A stretch of 51,112 nucleotides of DNA from Clostridia bacterium. GTDB lineage: Bacteria; Bacillota; Clostridia; Oscillospirales; CAG-272. A program made the position numbers and the translations under genes. Every line of letters begins with the position of its first letter. Within the stretch, counting starts at the first letter, position 1. The notes below the pieces were generated by a model. That model worked only from the letters and a program-made list of their open reading frames with translations. It did no database searches and was not told the origin of the DNA. The DNA lies in the NCBI GenBank assembly GCA_017456895.1, contig JAFTIN010000054.1, positions 1 to 51,112 on the forward strand. The letters are read 5' to 3'. Of this stretch, positions 22,991 to 31,940 are shown piece after piece.

Positions 22991-25900
22991 ATGAAAAAGT
23001 TAACCGTACTTACTTTAGCGATAATTATGCTTATTACCATTTTCCCGCTTGTTATTTGCGCCTCCACGGCTGAGGGAGATAACAAGCTTGAAGGGAAGAC
23101 TATAGCCTGCATTGGCGACAGTATCACTGCTGCAGTTGGAGTAACAAAGGATGAGAACGACTATGTTACTCTCCTCGCCGAGCAGCTGGGTATGGATTAT
23201 TTAAGGCTCGGTGTCAGCGGTACGACTCTGTGTACCGGCGGACATAGAACCTGCAATATAGGCAAGCTGACCGAGAGCAATCTTGCAGGCTCTGACGTCG
23301 TTACCATACTTATGGGTATCAACGACTTTGACCAGGCAAAGGCAGGATACTATACTCTCGGAGATATATCTTCAACCGATACCTCTACCGTCTACGGCGC
23401 TATGAGAATGTGGTGCGAGAGGATCGTAGAGCTTAGAAAGACCGATACCTTCAGCGAAACCGAGTTCTATTTTATAACGCCTATGATCACCTCGTGGAAT
23501 GACTCCGTGTCCTATTCGAGAGATTGGGATCAGTCCAAAACCAACGTTCACGGATACACCCTCCGCGATATGTGTAACGCCATTATCGAGGTCTCCGCTC
23601 TTTACGGTATTAAGTCTATAGACTTAAATCTCATCAGCGGCATCTACTACAACAGCGTCGAGGATAACAATATTTCACTCTTTGGCGGTGACGGTGTCCA
23701 CCCCGGAGCCGTTGGCCACTCCATGATGGCAAAGGCGATAGCCAACGTACTCTTAAAGAAGGATCAAGCTAACGACCATGAGCACACCTACACAAGTTGG
23801 GTGATTACCACATATCCCTCTTGCGCTAAAGGAGAGAAAAAACGCGTCTGCACTGTTTGCTCTGCAACCGAAAATAGAGAAGCGGCCGCAATCAAAGAGC
23901 ATAGCTACGAGAGGGGCATTTGCTCCTTATGCGGAACAGAGCATCCAAATACGGAAAACTATAAAGGAAAGATTATATCTATCCTTGGCGACAGTATATC
24001 CACGTTCAAAGGATATATTCCGATTTCGGATGGGTTTAACTTGAATCACAGACCAAGATATCCACAGGATAATTTATTGAGTGATGTTAATGAGACCTGG
24101 TGGATGCAGATTATTCACGACTTAGACGCCAAGCTTGGAATAAACGATAGCTGGGCAGGTTCGATAGTAACCAACACCATTTCCGGAAACTCAGGTGATC
24201 AAGGTGAGAATGCAGCGATGGCATCTCTGACACGTATTCAAAATTTGGGCTCCAACGGTACACCGGATGTTATTCTTTTTTATGGCGGTACAAATGACAT
24301 TGGTCACTCGATGCCCTTAGGTAGCTTTGATTCATCCGATGCACCCACGGTAGTTGATTTGTCAAGCACAAGGTGGGATAGTGTAGCGGATGCATATGTT
24401 GAAGCTATCCTTAGAATGAAGTATTTTTATCCCAATGCTGAAATTATCGCTATGCTCCCAACCTATACGAGCAGTTATTACACAAATTCAAGGCTGGCTG
24501 AATATAATGCTGTATTTGCTGAAATATGTGAGCATTATGAAGTAACGTATGTTGATCTTAGGTATTGCGGAATTACCACTTCAGATTTGCCGGATGGAAT
24601 TCATCCTGATGCTACCGGTATGGATTACATCACCGAAGCAGTAGCTGAGATTTTACTAAACGAATGTGAGATATCGGCAGGGGAGAACATCGTTCACTCT
24701 GTGACTCATAATTTGACAAACGCAGAAGCAGGAAAAAGCTACTACAAAGGAATTTCGGACGGAGCCGCATTTGAAGAAACATTGCACGGAGATGACTTAG
24801 CGGTTACTGTCATTATGAACGGTGCGGATATTACCGCTTCGGTTTTATCCGGTAGTGTTATTCATATACCTGCTGTGACAGGCGATGTGATTATCACCGT
24901 AACCGCAACAGCTAAGCCAATCTTTGATAATTATTTGCAGCAATTCCCTGAAAGTGTTTGCCTAAACACTAATTTGTGGAACACATTGGAGCATGACAAT
25001 ATTTATTATACATCAAGTGGATGGGGCAATCTTAGTGGAAATACAGTTTATTCCGTTACCATTCCGGTAAATAGTGGTGATCGGATTTTTGCAACTTCCT
25101 TCGGAGCAAATCCATCGAACGGAAACACAACAAATTCTTCGAGCGGAATCCGCGTAACGTGGTTTGGTGAAATAGGTGTGCTAAAATCTATGAGCCCCTC
25201 CGAAACTTACGCCGAATTTAGTCAGAATGGCTATTTAACCGCTCCCGAAGGCGCATTTGCCATTAATATTCCTATGTGGAATAACAGCGATGACAACGAA
25301 GTCTATATATTAAACCGCGAGCACTCCTACACCCCCACCATCACCCCTCCCACCTGCACAGAGCAGGGCTATACGACCTACACCTGCGAGTGTGGTGACA
25401 GCAATGTCGGTGATTATGTGGAAGCAATGGGGCATACCTACAAAAACGGAATTTGTGCGCTTTGTCAAAGTGTAAGTCCTTTATATAACAAAAATGTTTC
25501 CATTTTAGGAGACAGCATTTCCACATTTGCCGGTATCTCAAAATGTTCTTCCTCATTTTACAATGGCAGTAATCGAAATGTTCTATCTGTTTATGACACA
25601 TGGTGGGGAAAACTTATTGAAGATCATGGTATGAGCCTTTGCGTGAATTACTCGCAGGGAGGCAAAGCCATGTTTGATTCTGCGGTCTATAATAATCGGG
25701 TATTAGAATTGCATACCGATGATTCTTCTCCTGATATTATCTTTGTGTTCTTAGGTCACAATGATAAATTGGAGCAGGTAAAACCTTTTGAGGATATTCG
25801 CTGGAGTATGATTATTCAGGAAAGTGCAGATGGCACATACACATATGCTGAACCGGATTCCTTTACAGAGGCTTATGCAATTGCCGTACATAAAATGCTT

Positions 25901-27988
25901 GAAGAATATCCCTTGGCTGAAGTTGTATTGTTACAGTGCCTGATGGCTGAAACAAGTGAGACATATAATCAAATTAATCCAATAATTCAAGCTATTGGCG
26001 ATAAATTCGGGCTAACAGTTGTGGATTTCTATGAAAACGGTCTTTGCCGCGAAAATAAAACTTATTTTCCCAATGACGTTCATCCCAATAAAGCGGGTAT
26101 GAATAAGATCACAGATATTTTAGAGCAGGTGTTAGAAAACACACATTTGCACAGTTTTAATTCTGTGGTAACCCCTCCCACCTGCACAGAGCAGGGCTAC
26201 ACAACCTACACCTGCGAGTGCGGCGATAGCTATGTTTCCGATTACGTTAAGGTGGTTGATCATAGCTATGGTTTATGGATTGAGTCAATCGCTCCTACGT
26301 GCAATTCCGAAGGAAAGGATGTTCGTACCTGCGAGGATTGCGGATATTTGCAGTACCGTGATACTCGCATATCGGGAGATCTTAATAAGATACTGGTTTC
26401 ATCTCCCGTTGATATTTCCTTCTTTGATGGAAAGGTGTTAATGGCGATCGGTGATAGCATTACAGCAGGTACCGGAGTTACCGCAGAGGAACGTTATCAT
26501 TATCTCACAGCTCAAGCATTGGGCATGACTAATATTAACAGCGGCACGAGCGGTGCTGTTTTATGCCCGGGAGGACATTTACCTAACAAGTTTGACACAC
26601 TCATGACCGCTGAGTTTCTGAAAAATAGAAACGTTGACGTTGTCACCATTTTGCTCGGTGTTAATGATTGGGATAACGGTGTAATAAACGGAACGTATCA
26701 AGGTAAACTGAAATACGATGAAAACGCAACGTATTATGATCTTGGTGTATTTGGTACGGATGATACAACAACGATCTACGGCGCGGCAAAAATGTGGTGC
26801 GAGCGAATTTTGGAGCTGAAGGCAACAGACGGCTGTGAGGATATTCAATTCATTTTCTTAACTCCGGTTATCACAAGCTACAACAAGTCAATAACCTATG
26901 ATAAAGATTGGGATCAGACAAAGCTAAACGTTTTCGGTTATACACTAAGACGGTATTGTCAAGCAATTATGGAAGTTTGTGCATATTATGAAATTCCTGT
27001 TCTGGATTTAAATATGTACAGCGAAATGTATTATCATAGTGAGACCGATAACAATGTTGATCATTTTGGTGGCGACGGCATTCACCCTGCAGCCAACGGT
27101 CATGCTATGATGGCTGATGCACTTGTTGAATTCCTTCTTGAGGGGTATAGCTACGAAATCCGTTCTAACCTCGGTCATGATTATAACGAAACTATAAAAG
27201 AGCCCACCTGTACAGAAGGTGGTAGTACAACGTTTAGTTGTCCTGATTGTTACTATAGCTATGTGACGGATGAGAGGGAAGCACAAGGCCATAACTATAT
27301 AGAAAAGCTCACCCCTCCCACCTGTACAGAGCAGGGCTACACGACCTACACCTGCGAGTGCGGAGATAGCTACATTTCCGATTATGTAGACGCGACTGGA
27401 CACAATATGGGTGAGTGGTTCGTAGTAACCGAAGCAACATGCACGGATGACGGTGAAAAGCAAAGAAAGTGTAATAACTGTGGTTATTACGAGGCAGAAA
27501 GCGTAAATGCTAATGGCCATAATTATTCTGCAGTCACAACAAATCCAACCTGTACCGAGCAAGGATACACAACCTACACGTGTAAATGTGGTGACACTTA
27601 CGTTTCCGATTACGTCGATGCGCTCGGTCACATCTATGGAGAATGGCAGCTTGACGACGAGTATCATTGGCGCGCTTGCTCGACTTGCGGCGCACCGGAT
27701 TCCGAGAAAGAAGAGCACGTGGATCAGGATGAAAACGAGCTCTGTGACCTATGCTCAAAGGAGATGCCCAAGGCCGAGACTCCCGAGCCGAATCCCGAGC
27801 CGGATCCAAAACCCGAGCCTGAGCCCGAGCCTCCTACTCCCGATGATCCGACTGTAGAGCCCGAGGCTCCCACCCCGACTCCCGATGGGCAGGAAAATGT
27901 AAAACAGAGCTTTATTGCTATGTTCTTGGAGCTCCTCATTGAACTGCTTAAAGATATAGCGAGAGCTTTTGTCGGTATTTTCAAATAA
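22991..27988 (+). CDS. Exported protein with four SGNH/GDSL hydrolase domains and Cys-rich repeats
   Basis: 1665 residues. Signal peptide (1-26) then SGNH domain 1 (about 36-257), domain 2 (327-557), two beta-sandwich-like inserts (about 575-780), domain 3 (834-1050) and domain 4 (1148-1380). Nucleophile serines in GDS are Ser44, Ser335, Ser842 and Ser1156; the Asn blocks are GIND, GTND, GHND and GVND. Catalytic His lies in DGVHP, DGIHP, NDVHP and DGIHP. Domains 1 and 4 resemble each other, as do 2 and 3. Cys-rich repeats (PTCTEQGYTTYTC.CGDSYV) separate the domains and follow domain 4; a Pro/Glu linker and a hydrophobic amphipathic end (FLELLIELLKDIARAFVGIF) close the chain. Likely removes ester groups such as acetyl from glycans at the cell surface. 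The start at 22991 follows AGAAGGACAGCT. Confidence 0.92.
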   Translation: MKKLTVLTLAIIMLITIFPLVICASTAEGDNKLEGKTIACIGDSITAAVGVTKDENDYVTLLAEQLGMDYLRLGVSGTTLCTGGHRTCNIGKLTESNLAGSDVVTILMGINDFDQAKAGYYTLGDISSTDTSTVYGAMRMWCERIVELRKTDTFSETEFYFITPMITSWNDSVSYSRDWDQSKTNVHGYTLRDMCNAIIEVSALYGIKSIDLNLISGIYYNSVEDNNISLFGGDGVHPGAVGHSMMAKAIANVLLKKDQANDHEHTYTSWVITTYPSCAKGEKKRVCTVCSATENREAAAIKEHSYERGICSLCGTEHPNTENYKGKIISILGDSISTFKGYIPISDGFNLNHRPRYPQDNLLSDVNETWWMQIIHDLDAKLGINDSWAGSIVTNTISGNSGDQGENAAMASLTRIQNLGSNGTPDVILFYGGTNDIGHSMPLGSFDSSDAPTVVDLSSTRWDSVADAYVEAILRMKYFYPNAEIIAMLPTYTSSYYTNSRLAEYNAVFAEICEHYEVTYVDLRYCGITTSDLPDGIHPDATGMDYITEAVAEILLNECEISAGENIVHSVTHNLTNAEAGKSYYKGISDGAAFEETLHGDDLAVTVIMNGADITASVLSGSVIHIPAVTGDVIITVTATAKPIFDNYLQQFPESVCLNTNLWNTLEHDNIYYTSSGWGNLSGNTVYSVTIPVNSGDRIFATSFGANPSNGNTTNSSSGIRVTWFGEIGVLKSMSPSETYAEFSQNGYLTAPEGAFAINIPMWNNSDDNEVYILNREHSYTPTITPPTCTEQGYTTYTCECGDSNVGDYVEAMGHTYKNGICALCQSVSPLYNKNVSILGDSISTFAGISKCSSSFYNGSNRNVLSVYDTWWGKLIEDHGMSLCVNYSQGGKAMFDSAVYNNRVLELHTDDSSPDIIFVFLGHNDKLEQVKPFEDIRWSMIIQESADGTYTYAEPDSFTEAYAIAVHKMLEEYPLAEVVLLQCLMAETSETYNQINPIIQAIGDKFGLTVVDFYENGLCRENKTYFPNDVHPNKAGMNKITDILEQVLENTHLHSFNSVVTPPTCTEQGYTTYTCECGDSYVSDYVKVVDHSYGLWIESIAPTCNSEGKDVRTCEDCGYLQYRDTRISGDLNKILVSSPVDISFFDGKVLMAIGDSITAGTGVTAEERYHYLTAQALGMTNINSGTSGAVLCPGGHLPNKFDTLMTAEFLKNRNVDVVTILLGVNDWDNGVINGTYQGKLKYDENATYYDLGVFGTDDTTTIYGAAKMWCERILELKATDGCEDIQFIFLTPVITSYNKSITYDKDWDQTKLNVFGYTLRRYCQAIMEVCAYYEIPVLDLNMYSEMYYHSETDNNVDHFGGDGIHPAANGHAMMADALVEFLLEGYSYEIRSNLGHDYNETIKEPTCTEGGSTTFSCPDCYYSYVTDEREAQGHNYIEKLTPPTCTEQGYTTYTCECGDSYISDYVDATGHNMGEWFVVTEATCTDDGEKQRKCNNCGYYEAESVNANGHNYSAVTTNPTCTEQGYTTYTCKCGDTYVSDYVDALGHIYGEWQLDDEYHWRACSTCGAPDSEKEEHVDQDENELCDLCSKEMPKAETPEPNPEPDPKPEPEPEPPTPDDPTVEPEAPTPTPDGQENVKQSFIAMFLELLIELLKDIARAFVGIFK

Positions 27989-27993
27989 CAAAC

Positions 27994-28033
27994 AAAAAGA
28001 GGGAAGCTCCAACCGGAGCAACCCTCTTTTCTA
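27994..28033. terminator. Two-way terminator between SGNH gene and fba
   Basis: Stem AAAAGAGGG / CCCTCTTTT with an inner GCTCC-AACC-GGAGC stem; T-rich on the plus side and A-rich on the other, between convergent genes. Confidence 0.85.
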
Positions 28034-28052
28034 TATCCCCATGGCGCGGGAT

Positions 28053-28127
28053 TTCATCACTTTTTGATTTCATCCACCTAAGGTGGATCTATTCCGTCAT
28101 AAGACGGATCTCGTTGCGCTTTAGCGC
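28053..28127. repeat. Stacked small palindromes beside the fba stop
   Basis: Three short hairpins follow one another: ATCCACCTA/AGGTGGAT (28072-28088), TCCGTC/GACGGA (28093-28108) and GCGCT/AGCGC (28116-28127), preceded by two direct GATTTCATC-type 9-mers. This looks like a REP-like intergenic repeat rather than a gene. Confidence 0.55.
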
Positions 28128-28128
28128 C

Positions 28129-28992
28129 TTACGCCTTACCTGCAGAGCCGAAGAGCTCGATCTTTTCTCTTACGGTAGCCTTGATAGCCTCGACACCGGG
28201 AGCGAGAAGCTTTCTGGGGTCAAAGCCCTTGCCCTCAAGGTCCTTGCCTGCCTCAATATACTTTCTGGTAGCAGCAGCGAAGGAGAGCTGACACTCGGTG
28301 TTAACGTTGATCTTGGATACGCCGAGAGAGATAGCCTTCTTGATCATATCCTCGGGAATACCTGTACCGCCGTGGAGAACGAGGGGCATATCGCCGACCT
28401 TCTCGCTGATCTTCGCGAGAACCTCAAAGTTAAGGCCTGTCCAGTTTGCGGGATACTTACCGTGGATGTTACCGATACCTGCAGCGAGCATAGTTACGCC
28501 GAGGTCTGCGATCATCTTGCACTCGTCGGGAGAAGCAACCTCGCCGCCGCCGATAACGCCGTCCTCTTCGCCGCCGATAGAGCCTACCTCTGCCTCAATG
28601 GAGAGACCCTTCTCGTTACATACTGCAACGAGCTCCTTGGTCTTTGCGATGTTTTCCTCGATGGGGTAGTGCGAACCGTCGAACATTACGGAGGAGAAGC
28701 CTGCCTCAATGCACTTGTAAGCGCCCTCGTAAGAACCGTGGTCAAGGTGGATAGCTACGGGAACGGTAATGCCGAGACCCTCGATCATACCCTTAACCAT
28801 TCCTACGATGGTCTTGTAGCCGCACATATACTTGCCCGCGCCCTCGGATACACCGAGAATAACGGGGGACTTCATCTCCTCTGCGGTGAGCAGGATAGCC
28901 TTTGCCCACTCGAGGTTATTGATATTGAACTGGCCTACTGCATAGTGGCCTGCTTTTGCCTTGTTAAGCATTTCCTTTGCAGAAACTAACAT
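28129..28992 (-). CDS. fba: Class II fructose-bisphosphate aldolase
   Basis: Zinc-dependent aldolase that splits fructose 1,6-bisphosphate in glycolysis (287 residues, cytoplasmic). The motif VAIHLDHGS (residues 79-87) gives catalytic Asp84 and zinc-ligand His85; EAEVGSIGGEEDG and LHGGTGIPEDMIKKAI with KINVNTE complete the active site. The ribosome binding site AAGGAG lies 7 bases before ATG. Tagatose-bisphosphate aldolase is an alternative reading; the length and motifs favour the fructose enzyme. Confidence 0.96.
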   Translation of the reverse strand: MLVSAKEMLNKAKAGHYAVGQFNINNLEWAKAILLTAEEMKSPVILGVSEGAGKYMCGYKTIVGMVKGMIEGLGITVPVAIHLDHGSYEGAYKCIEAGFSSVMFDGSHYPIEENIAKTKELVAVCNEKGLSIEAEVGSIGGEEDGVIGGGEVASPDECKMIADLGVTMLAAGIGNIHGKYPANWTGLNFEVLAKISEKVGDMPLVLHGGTGIPEDMIKKAISLGVSKINVNTECQLSFAAATRKYIEAGKDLEGKGFDPRKLLAPGVEAIKATVREKIELFGSAGKA

Positions 28993-29027
28993 GATTTATC
29001 TCCTTGGTATAAATTAATTACCCATCT

Positions 29028-29056
29028 ATTATACAGGAAACCTTGGAAAAAATCAA
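29028..29056 (-). promoter_or_regulatory. Promoter of fba
   Basis: TTGATT-17-TATAAT on the minus strand, about 30 bases before the fba ATG. Confidence 0.8.
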
Positions 29057-29114
29057 TAGTGAAAATGACAAAAGTGAGATTTAGGCCACTTTTTTATTTT
29101 TTTTACAAAATCCC

Positions 29115-29143
29115 TTGAAATATTTTCAATATTGTTATATAAT
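29115..29143 (+). promoter_or_regulatory. Promoter of the serS T-box transcript
   Basis: TTGAAA-17-TATAAT, with a predicted start near 29150 at the head of the T-box leader. Confidence 0.85.
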
Positions 29144-29149
29144 AAAGTA

Positions 29150-29358
29150 TCTTTGACGAAAGAATATGCAATCAGCCTCTTTTCAGAGAGTCCGCGGTTG
29201 GTGTGAGCGGACATGCGGCGTTGCTTTCCGCTTTCCGAGATTCGGTGATGAGCCGAGGGTTGCCGCCTTATAGGCTTTCGAGTGGAGACTACGGTCTCAA
29301 TTTGGGTGGTAACGCGGAGTCTCTTCGTCCCATTTTAGTGGGAGAGGACTCTTTTTTT
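29150..29358 (+). promoter_or_regulatory. T-box riboswitch leader, presumably serine-responsive
   Basis: AGAGAG and GGTTGGTGTGAG stem I elements are followed by a GAGAC/GGTCTC hairpin. Then come the T-box GGGTGGTAACGCGG (29304-29317) and a terminator GAGTCTC ... GAGAGGACTC with TTTTTTT (29317-29358). The nearest synthetase downstream is serS, so serine sensing is inferred. I could not fix the specifier codon; UCC occurs twice in TTTCCGCTTTCCG. A mobile-looking unit now separates it from serS. Confidence 0.88.
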
Positions 29359-29362
29359 GTTA

Positions 29363-29406
29363 GCCTTCTCCTGCGGGAGAAGGGGGACCGCTTGCGGTGG
29401 ATGAGG
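29363..29406 (+). repeat. Left inverted repeat of the DUF559 unit
   Basis: 44 bp made of two imperfect hairpins: CCTTCTCC-TGC-GGGAGAAGG and ACCGC-TT-GCGGT, followed by GGATGAGG. Matches the right repeat in inverse orientation at 42 of 44 positions. Confidence 0.9.
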
Positions 29407-29471
29407 AGTTAGCTCCACATAGTACAAAAGCTCTGTGTCTCTCTTATACGTACCTACCGTAAGGAGTTTTT

Positions 29472-29867
29472 ATGATACCATACAACAGAAAACTCATTAA
29501 TAATGCGCAAGAACTTAGAAAAAACATGACACCCGAAGAAAAGCACTTATGGTATGACTTTTTAAAGCGTCTGCCATGCACAGTGAAACGTCAACATAAT
29601 ATTGATAACTACATTGTGGATTTTTATATCCCCAAGAAAAAGGTAGTTATCGAGGTGGACGGCATACAGCATAACAGCGCAGAGCATATAGAAGCCGATG
29701 CCAAACGAGATGCAGTTCTCGCTGAATGGGATATAACGGTACTGAGATATTCCAACGAAAGTATAAATAAGAGCTTTGCCTATGTCGCACAGGATATACT
29801 GAACAAAATAGGCTTGAGCTTTGAAGATTTAAAACCGCTTACAAGAAGAGAGAAATATATTTATTAA
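29472..29867 (+). CDS. DUF559 (Vsr-like endonuclease fold) protein
   Basis: 131 residues. Opens with MIPYNRKLINNAQELRKNMT, typical of small DUF559 proteins. The nuclease-like core is NYIVDFYIPKKKVVIEVDG then IQH (Asp50, Glu61, Asp63, His67), the Vsr/PD-(D/E)XK arrangement. A perfect AAGGAG lies 6 bases before the ATG. It lies between inverted 44-bp repeats and between a T-box and serS, so it is probably co-transcribed with serS. It might be a nicking enzyme that spreads its own flanking repeats, or a repair nuclease; activity is not shown. Confidence 0.9.
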   Translation: MIPYNRKLINNAQELRKNMTPEEKHLWYDFLKRLPCTVKRQHNIDNYIVDFYIPKKKVVIEVDGIQHNSAEHIEADAKRDAVLAEWDITVLRYSNESINKSFAYVAQDILNKIGLSFEDLKPLTRREKYIY

Positions 29868-29900
29868 CAAAACTCAAATTTGCGCTAATTCAGACCAACA

Positions 29901-29944
29901 CCTCATCCACCGCAGGCGGTCCCCCTTCTCCCACAGGAGAAGGC
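29901..29944 (-). repeat. Right inverted repeat of the DUF559 unit
   Basis: Inverse copy of the left repeat with two differences. Hairpins ACCGC-C-TGCGGT-like and CCTTCTCC-TGT-GGGAGAAGG read on the minus strand. Confidence 0.9.
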
Positions 29945-29976
29945 TTATGAAGTAATTAATTTCAAGGAGAAATAAA

Positions 29977-31266
29977 ATGATCGACATCAAATTTTTAAGA
30001 GAAAATCCCGAGATCGTGAAGCAAAATATCCGCAACAAGTTCCAGGATAACAAGCTTCCTCTCGTCGACGAGGTTATCGCTCTTGACGAGCAGCTTCGCC
30101 AGAATAAGAAGAGAGCGGACGACCTCCGCGCAAACAGAAACAAGGTCTCCAAGTCCATTGGTATGCTCATGGGACAGAAGAGATTTGAGGAGGCCGAGGA
30201 GGCTAAAAAGCTTGTTGCCGCTCAGGCAGAGGAGCTGAGGGCTTGTGAGGTGCTTGAGGCAGAGCTTGACGAGAAAGTCAAGAATATTATGATGATAATC
30301 CCCAATATCATCGATCCCACCGTACCGATCGGTAAGGACGATTCTGAGAACGTTGAGGTAGAGAGATACGGTGAGCCCGTGACTCCCGACTTTGAGATTC
30401 CTTATCACACCGATATCATGGAGAGATTTGCAGGCATTGACCTCGACAGCGCAAGAAAGGTAGCGGGCAACGGCTTCTACTATCTTATGGGCGATATCGC
30501 AAGACTCCACTCCGCGGTGATCTCTTACGCAAGAGACTTCATGATCGACAAAGGCTTTACCTATTGCATTCCTCCTTATATGATTCGTTCCGGTGTTGTT
30601 ACCGGCGTTATGTCCTTCGCAGAGATGGATGCTATGATGTACAAGATCGAGGGAGAGGATCTCTTCCTCATCGGAACCTCCGAGCACTCTATGATCGGTA
30701 AGTTCATCGACACCATCAACCCCGAGGCATCTCTTCCTTACACTCTCACCTCCTACTCTCCTTGCTTCCGTAAGGAGAAGGGTGCTCACGGTATAGAGGA
30801 GAGGGGCGTTTACCGCATCCACCAGTTTGAGAAGCAGGAGATGATTGTTGTATGTAAGCCTGAGGAATCTCCCGTTTGGTTTAACAAGCTCTGGCAGAAT
30901 ACCGTAGATATGTTCCGCACTCTCGACATTCCCGTAAGAACTCTCGAGTGCTGTTCCGGTGACCTTGCAGACCTTAAGGTCAAGTCCATTGACGTTGAGG
31001 CGTGGTCCCCCAGACAGCAGAAGTACTTTGAGGTAGGCTCCTGCTCCAACCTTGGTGACGCGCAGGCAAGACGCCTAAAGATCAGAGTGAAGGGCGAGGA
31101 CGGAAAGACCTATCTTGCGCATACCCTCAACAACACAGTTGTTGCTCCTCCCAGAATGCTTATTGCATTCCTTGAGAATAATCTTAATGAAGACGGCTCT
31201 GTAAACATCCCGCTTGCTCTCCGTCCTTATATGGGCGGCAAGGAGAAGCTCGTCCCCACAAAGTAA
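29977..31266 (+). CDS. serS: Seryl-tRNA synthetase
   Basis: Class II synthetase charging tRNA-Ser, 429 residues. An N-terminal coiled-coil arm (about residues 30-100) binds the tRNA long variable arm. Motif 2 is SPCFRKEKGAHGIEERGVYR and motif 3 is NNTVVAPPRMLIAFLENNL, ending in GSVNIPLALRPYMGG. The motif 2 loop (AHGIEERGVYR) differs from the common bacterial AGxxxRDTRGLIR form and represents a divergent SerS branch. AAGGAG precedes the ATG. It heads a run with gmk-like and MazG-like genes. Confidence 0.97.
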   Translation: MIDIKFLRENPEIVKQNIRNKFQDNKLPLVDEVIALDEQLRQNKKRADDLRANRNKVSKSIGMLMGQKRFEEAEEAKKLVAAQAEELRACEVLEAELDEKVKNIMMIIPNIIDPTVPIGKDDSENVEVERYGEPVTPDFEIPYHTDIMERFAGIDLDSARKVAGNGFYYLMGDIARLHSAVISYARDFMIDKGFTYCIPPYMIRSGVVTGVMSFAEMDAMMYKIEGEDLFLIGTSEHSMIGKFIDTINPEASLPYTLTSYSPCFRKEKGAHGIEERGVYRIHQFEKQEMIVVCKPEESPVWFNKLWQNTVDMFRTLDIPVRTLECCSGDLADLKVKSIDVEAWSPRQQKYFEVGSCSNLGDAQARRLKIRVKGEDGKTYLAHTLNNTVVAPPRMLIAFLENNLNEDGSVNIPLALRPYMGGKEKLVPTK

Positions 31267-31273
31267 GAGAAAT

Positions 31274-31939
31274 ATGAAAAGAGAGAATTGCGTATTGATA
31301 ATCGCCGGACCCTCCGGCGCGGGTAAGACCGTTATTGCCACCTCGATAGTAAATTCACATCCCGAGTTCACCTTCCTTCGTTCGGGTACCACCAGGCCGA
31401 AGAGAGGAGATCAGCACGACGACGAGTACATATATTACACAACGGAGGAGTTCAAGGCCGCTATCGCCAACGGTGAGATGGCCGAGCACGCTATCTACGG
31501 CGGAAATATGTACGGCACCCCCAATGCGGAGCTTGATCGCGCGTTTGGTGAAGGGAAGACACCGCTCCTTGTTCTTGATCTTAACGGTGTAAGGAGCCTT
31601 GCGCTTCACCCCAAGTATTCCGCATGCAATGTCTACATCTACACCGATATTGAGGTTATAGAAGATAGACTCAGGGCGCGTTACTTCGGTGAAAATGAGA
31701 AGCCGGACAGTGAGAAGAACTTCAACACCAGACGAGAGCAGAATCTCGCGGATTGGCGCACCATTTCCGAGTTTGAGGACTATATTCACGCCTTCATCGA
31801 GAATGATCGCACGGTAGAGGAGTGTTGTGACACCGTACTCAATACCTTCTACGCTTACGTTGACGGTGAGGAAAAGGATGAGTGGGCAAACCACGCCATA
31901 GTAAACGGACTTGTCGAGTCGGCAAATGAAAGAGGCTAA
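31274..31939 (+). CDS. gmk: Guanylate kinase-like P-loop protein
   Basis: 221 residues. Walker A is AGPSGAGKT (11-19), followed by FLRSGTTRPKRGD and the guanylate kinase elements YYTTEEFKAAI, AEHAIYGGNMYGTP (GMP binding) and LLVLDLNGVRSL. Guanylate kinase makes GDP from GMP. The start at 31274 is 7 bp after the serS stop. The C-terminal ~35 residues extend past the usual length, and the sequence is divergent, so another kinase of the same fold is possible. Confidence 0.85.
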   Translation: MKRENCVLIIAGPSGAGKTVIATSIVNSHPEFTFLRSGTTRPKRGDQHDDEYIYYTTEEFKAAIANGEMAEHAIYGGNMYGTPNAELDRAFGEGKTPLLVLDLNGVRSLALHPKYSACNVYIYTDIEVIEDRLRARYFGENEKPDSEKNFNTRREQNLADWRTISEFEDYIHAFIENDRTVEECCDTVLNTFYAYVDGEEKDEWANHAIVNGLVESANERG

Positions 31940-31940
31940 T

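Larger units (their letters stand above)
29363..29944. mobile_element. Candidate mobile unit: DUF559 gene between 44-bp inverted repeats
   Basis: A 582-bp unit begins and ends with inverted copies of a 44-bp sequence (42 of 44 identical). Each copy itself contains two hairpins. TTA lies on both outer sides (29360-29362 and 29945-29947), a possible 3-bp target duplication. The only gene inside codes for a DUF559 nuclease-like protein. The unit splits the T-box leader from serS. No transposase is present, so mobility is inference. Confidence 0.6.

Noticed and set aside
28114-28989. A 291-codon plus-strand frame opposite fba
   Set aside because: Mirrors the aldolase gene codon for codon; no start site.
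29203-29412. 69-codon frame in the serS leader
   Set aside because: It runs through the T-box and terminator, which explain the sequence better.
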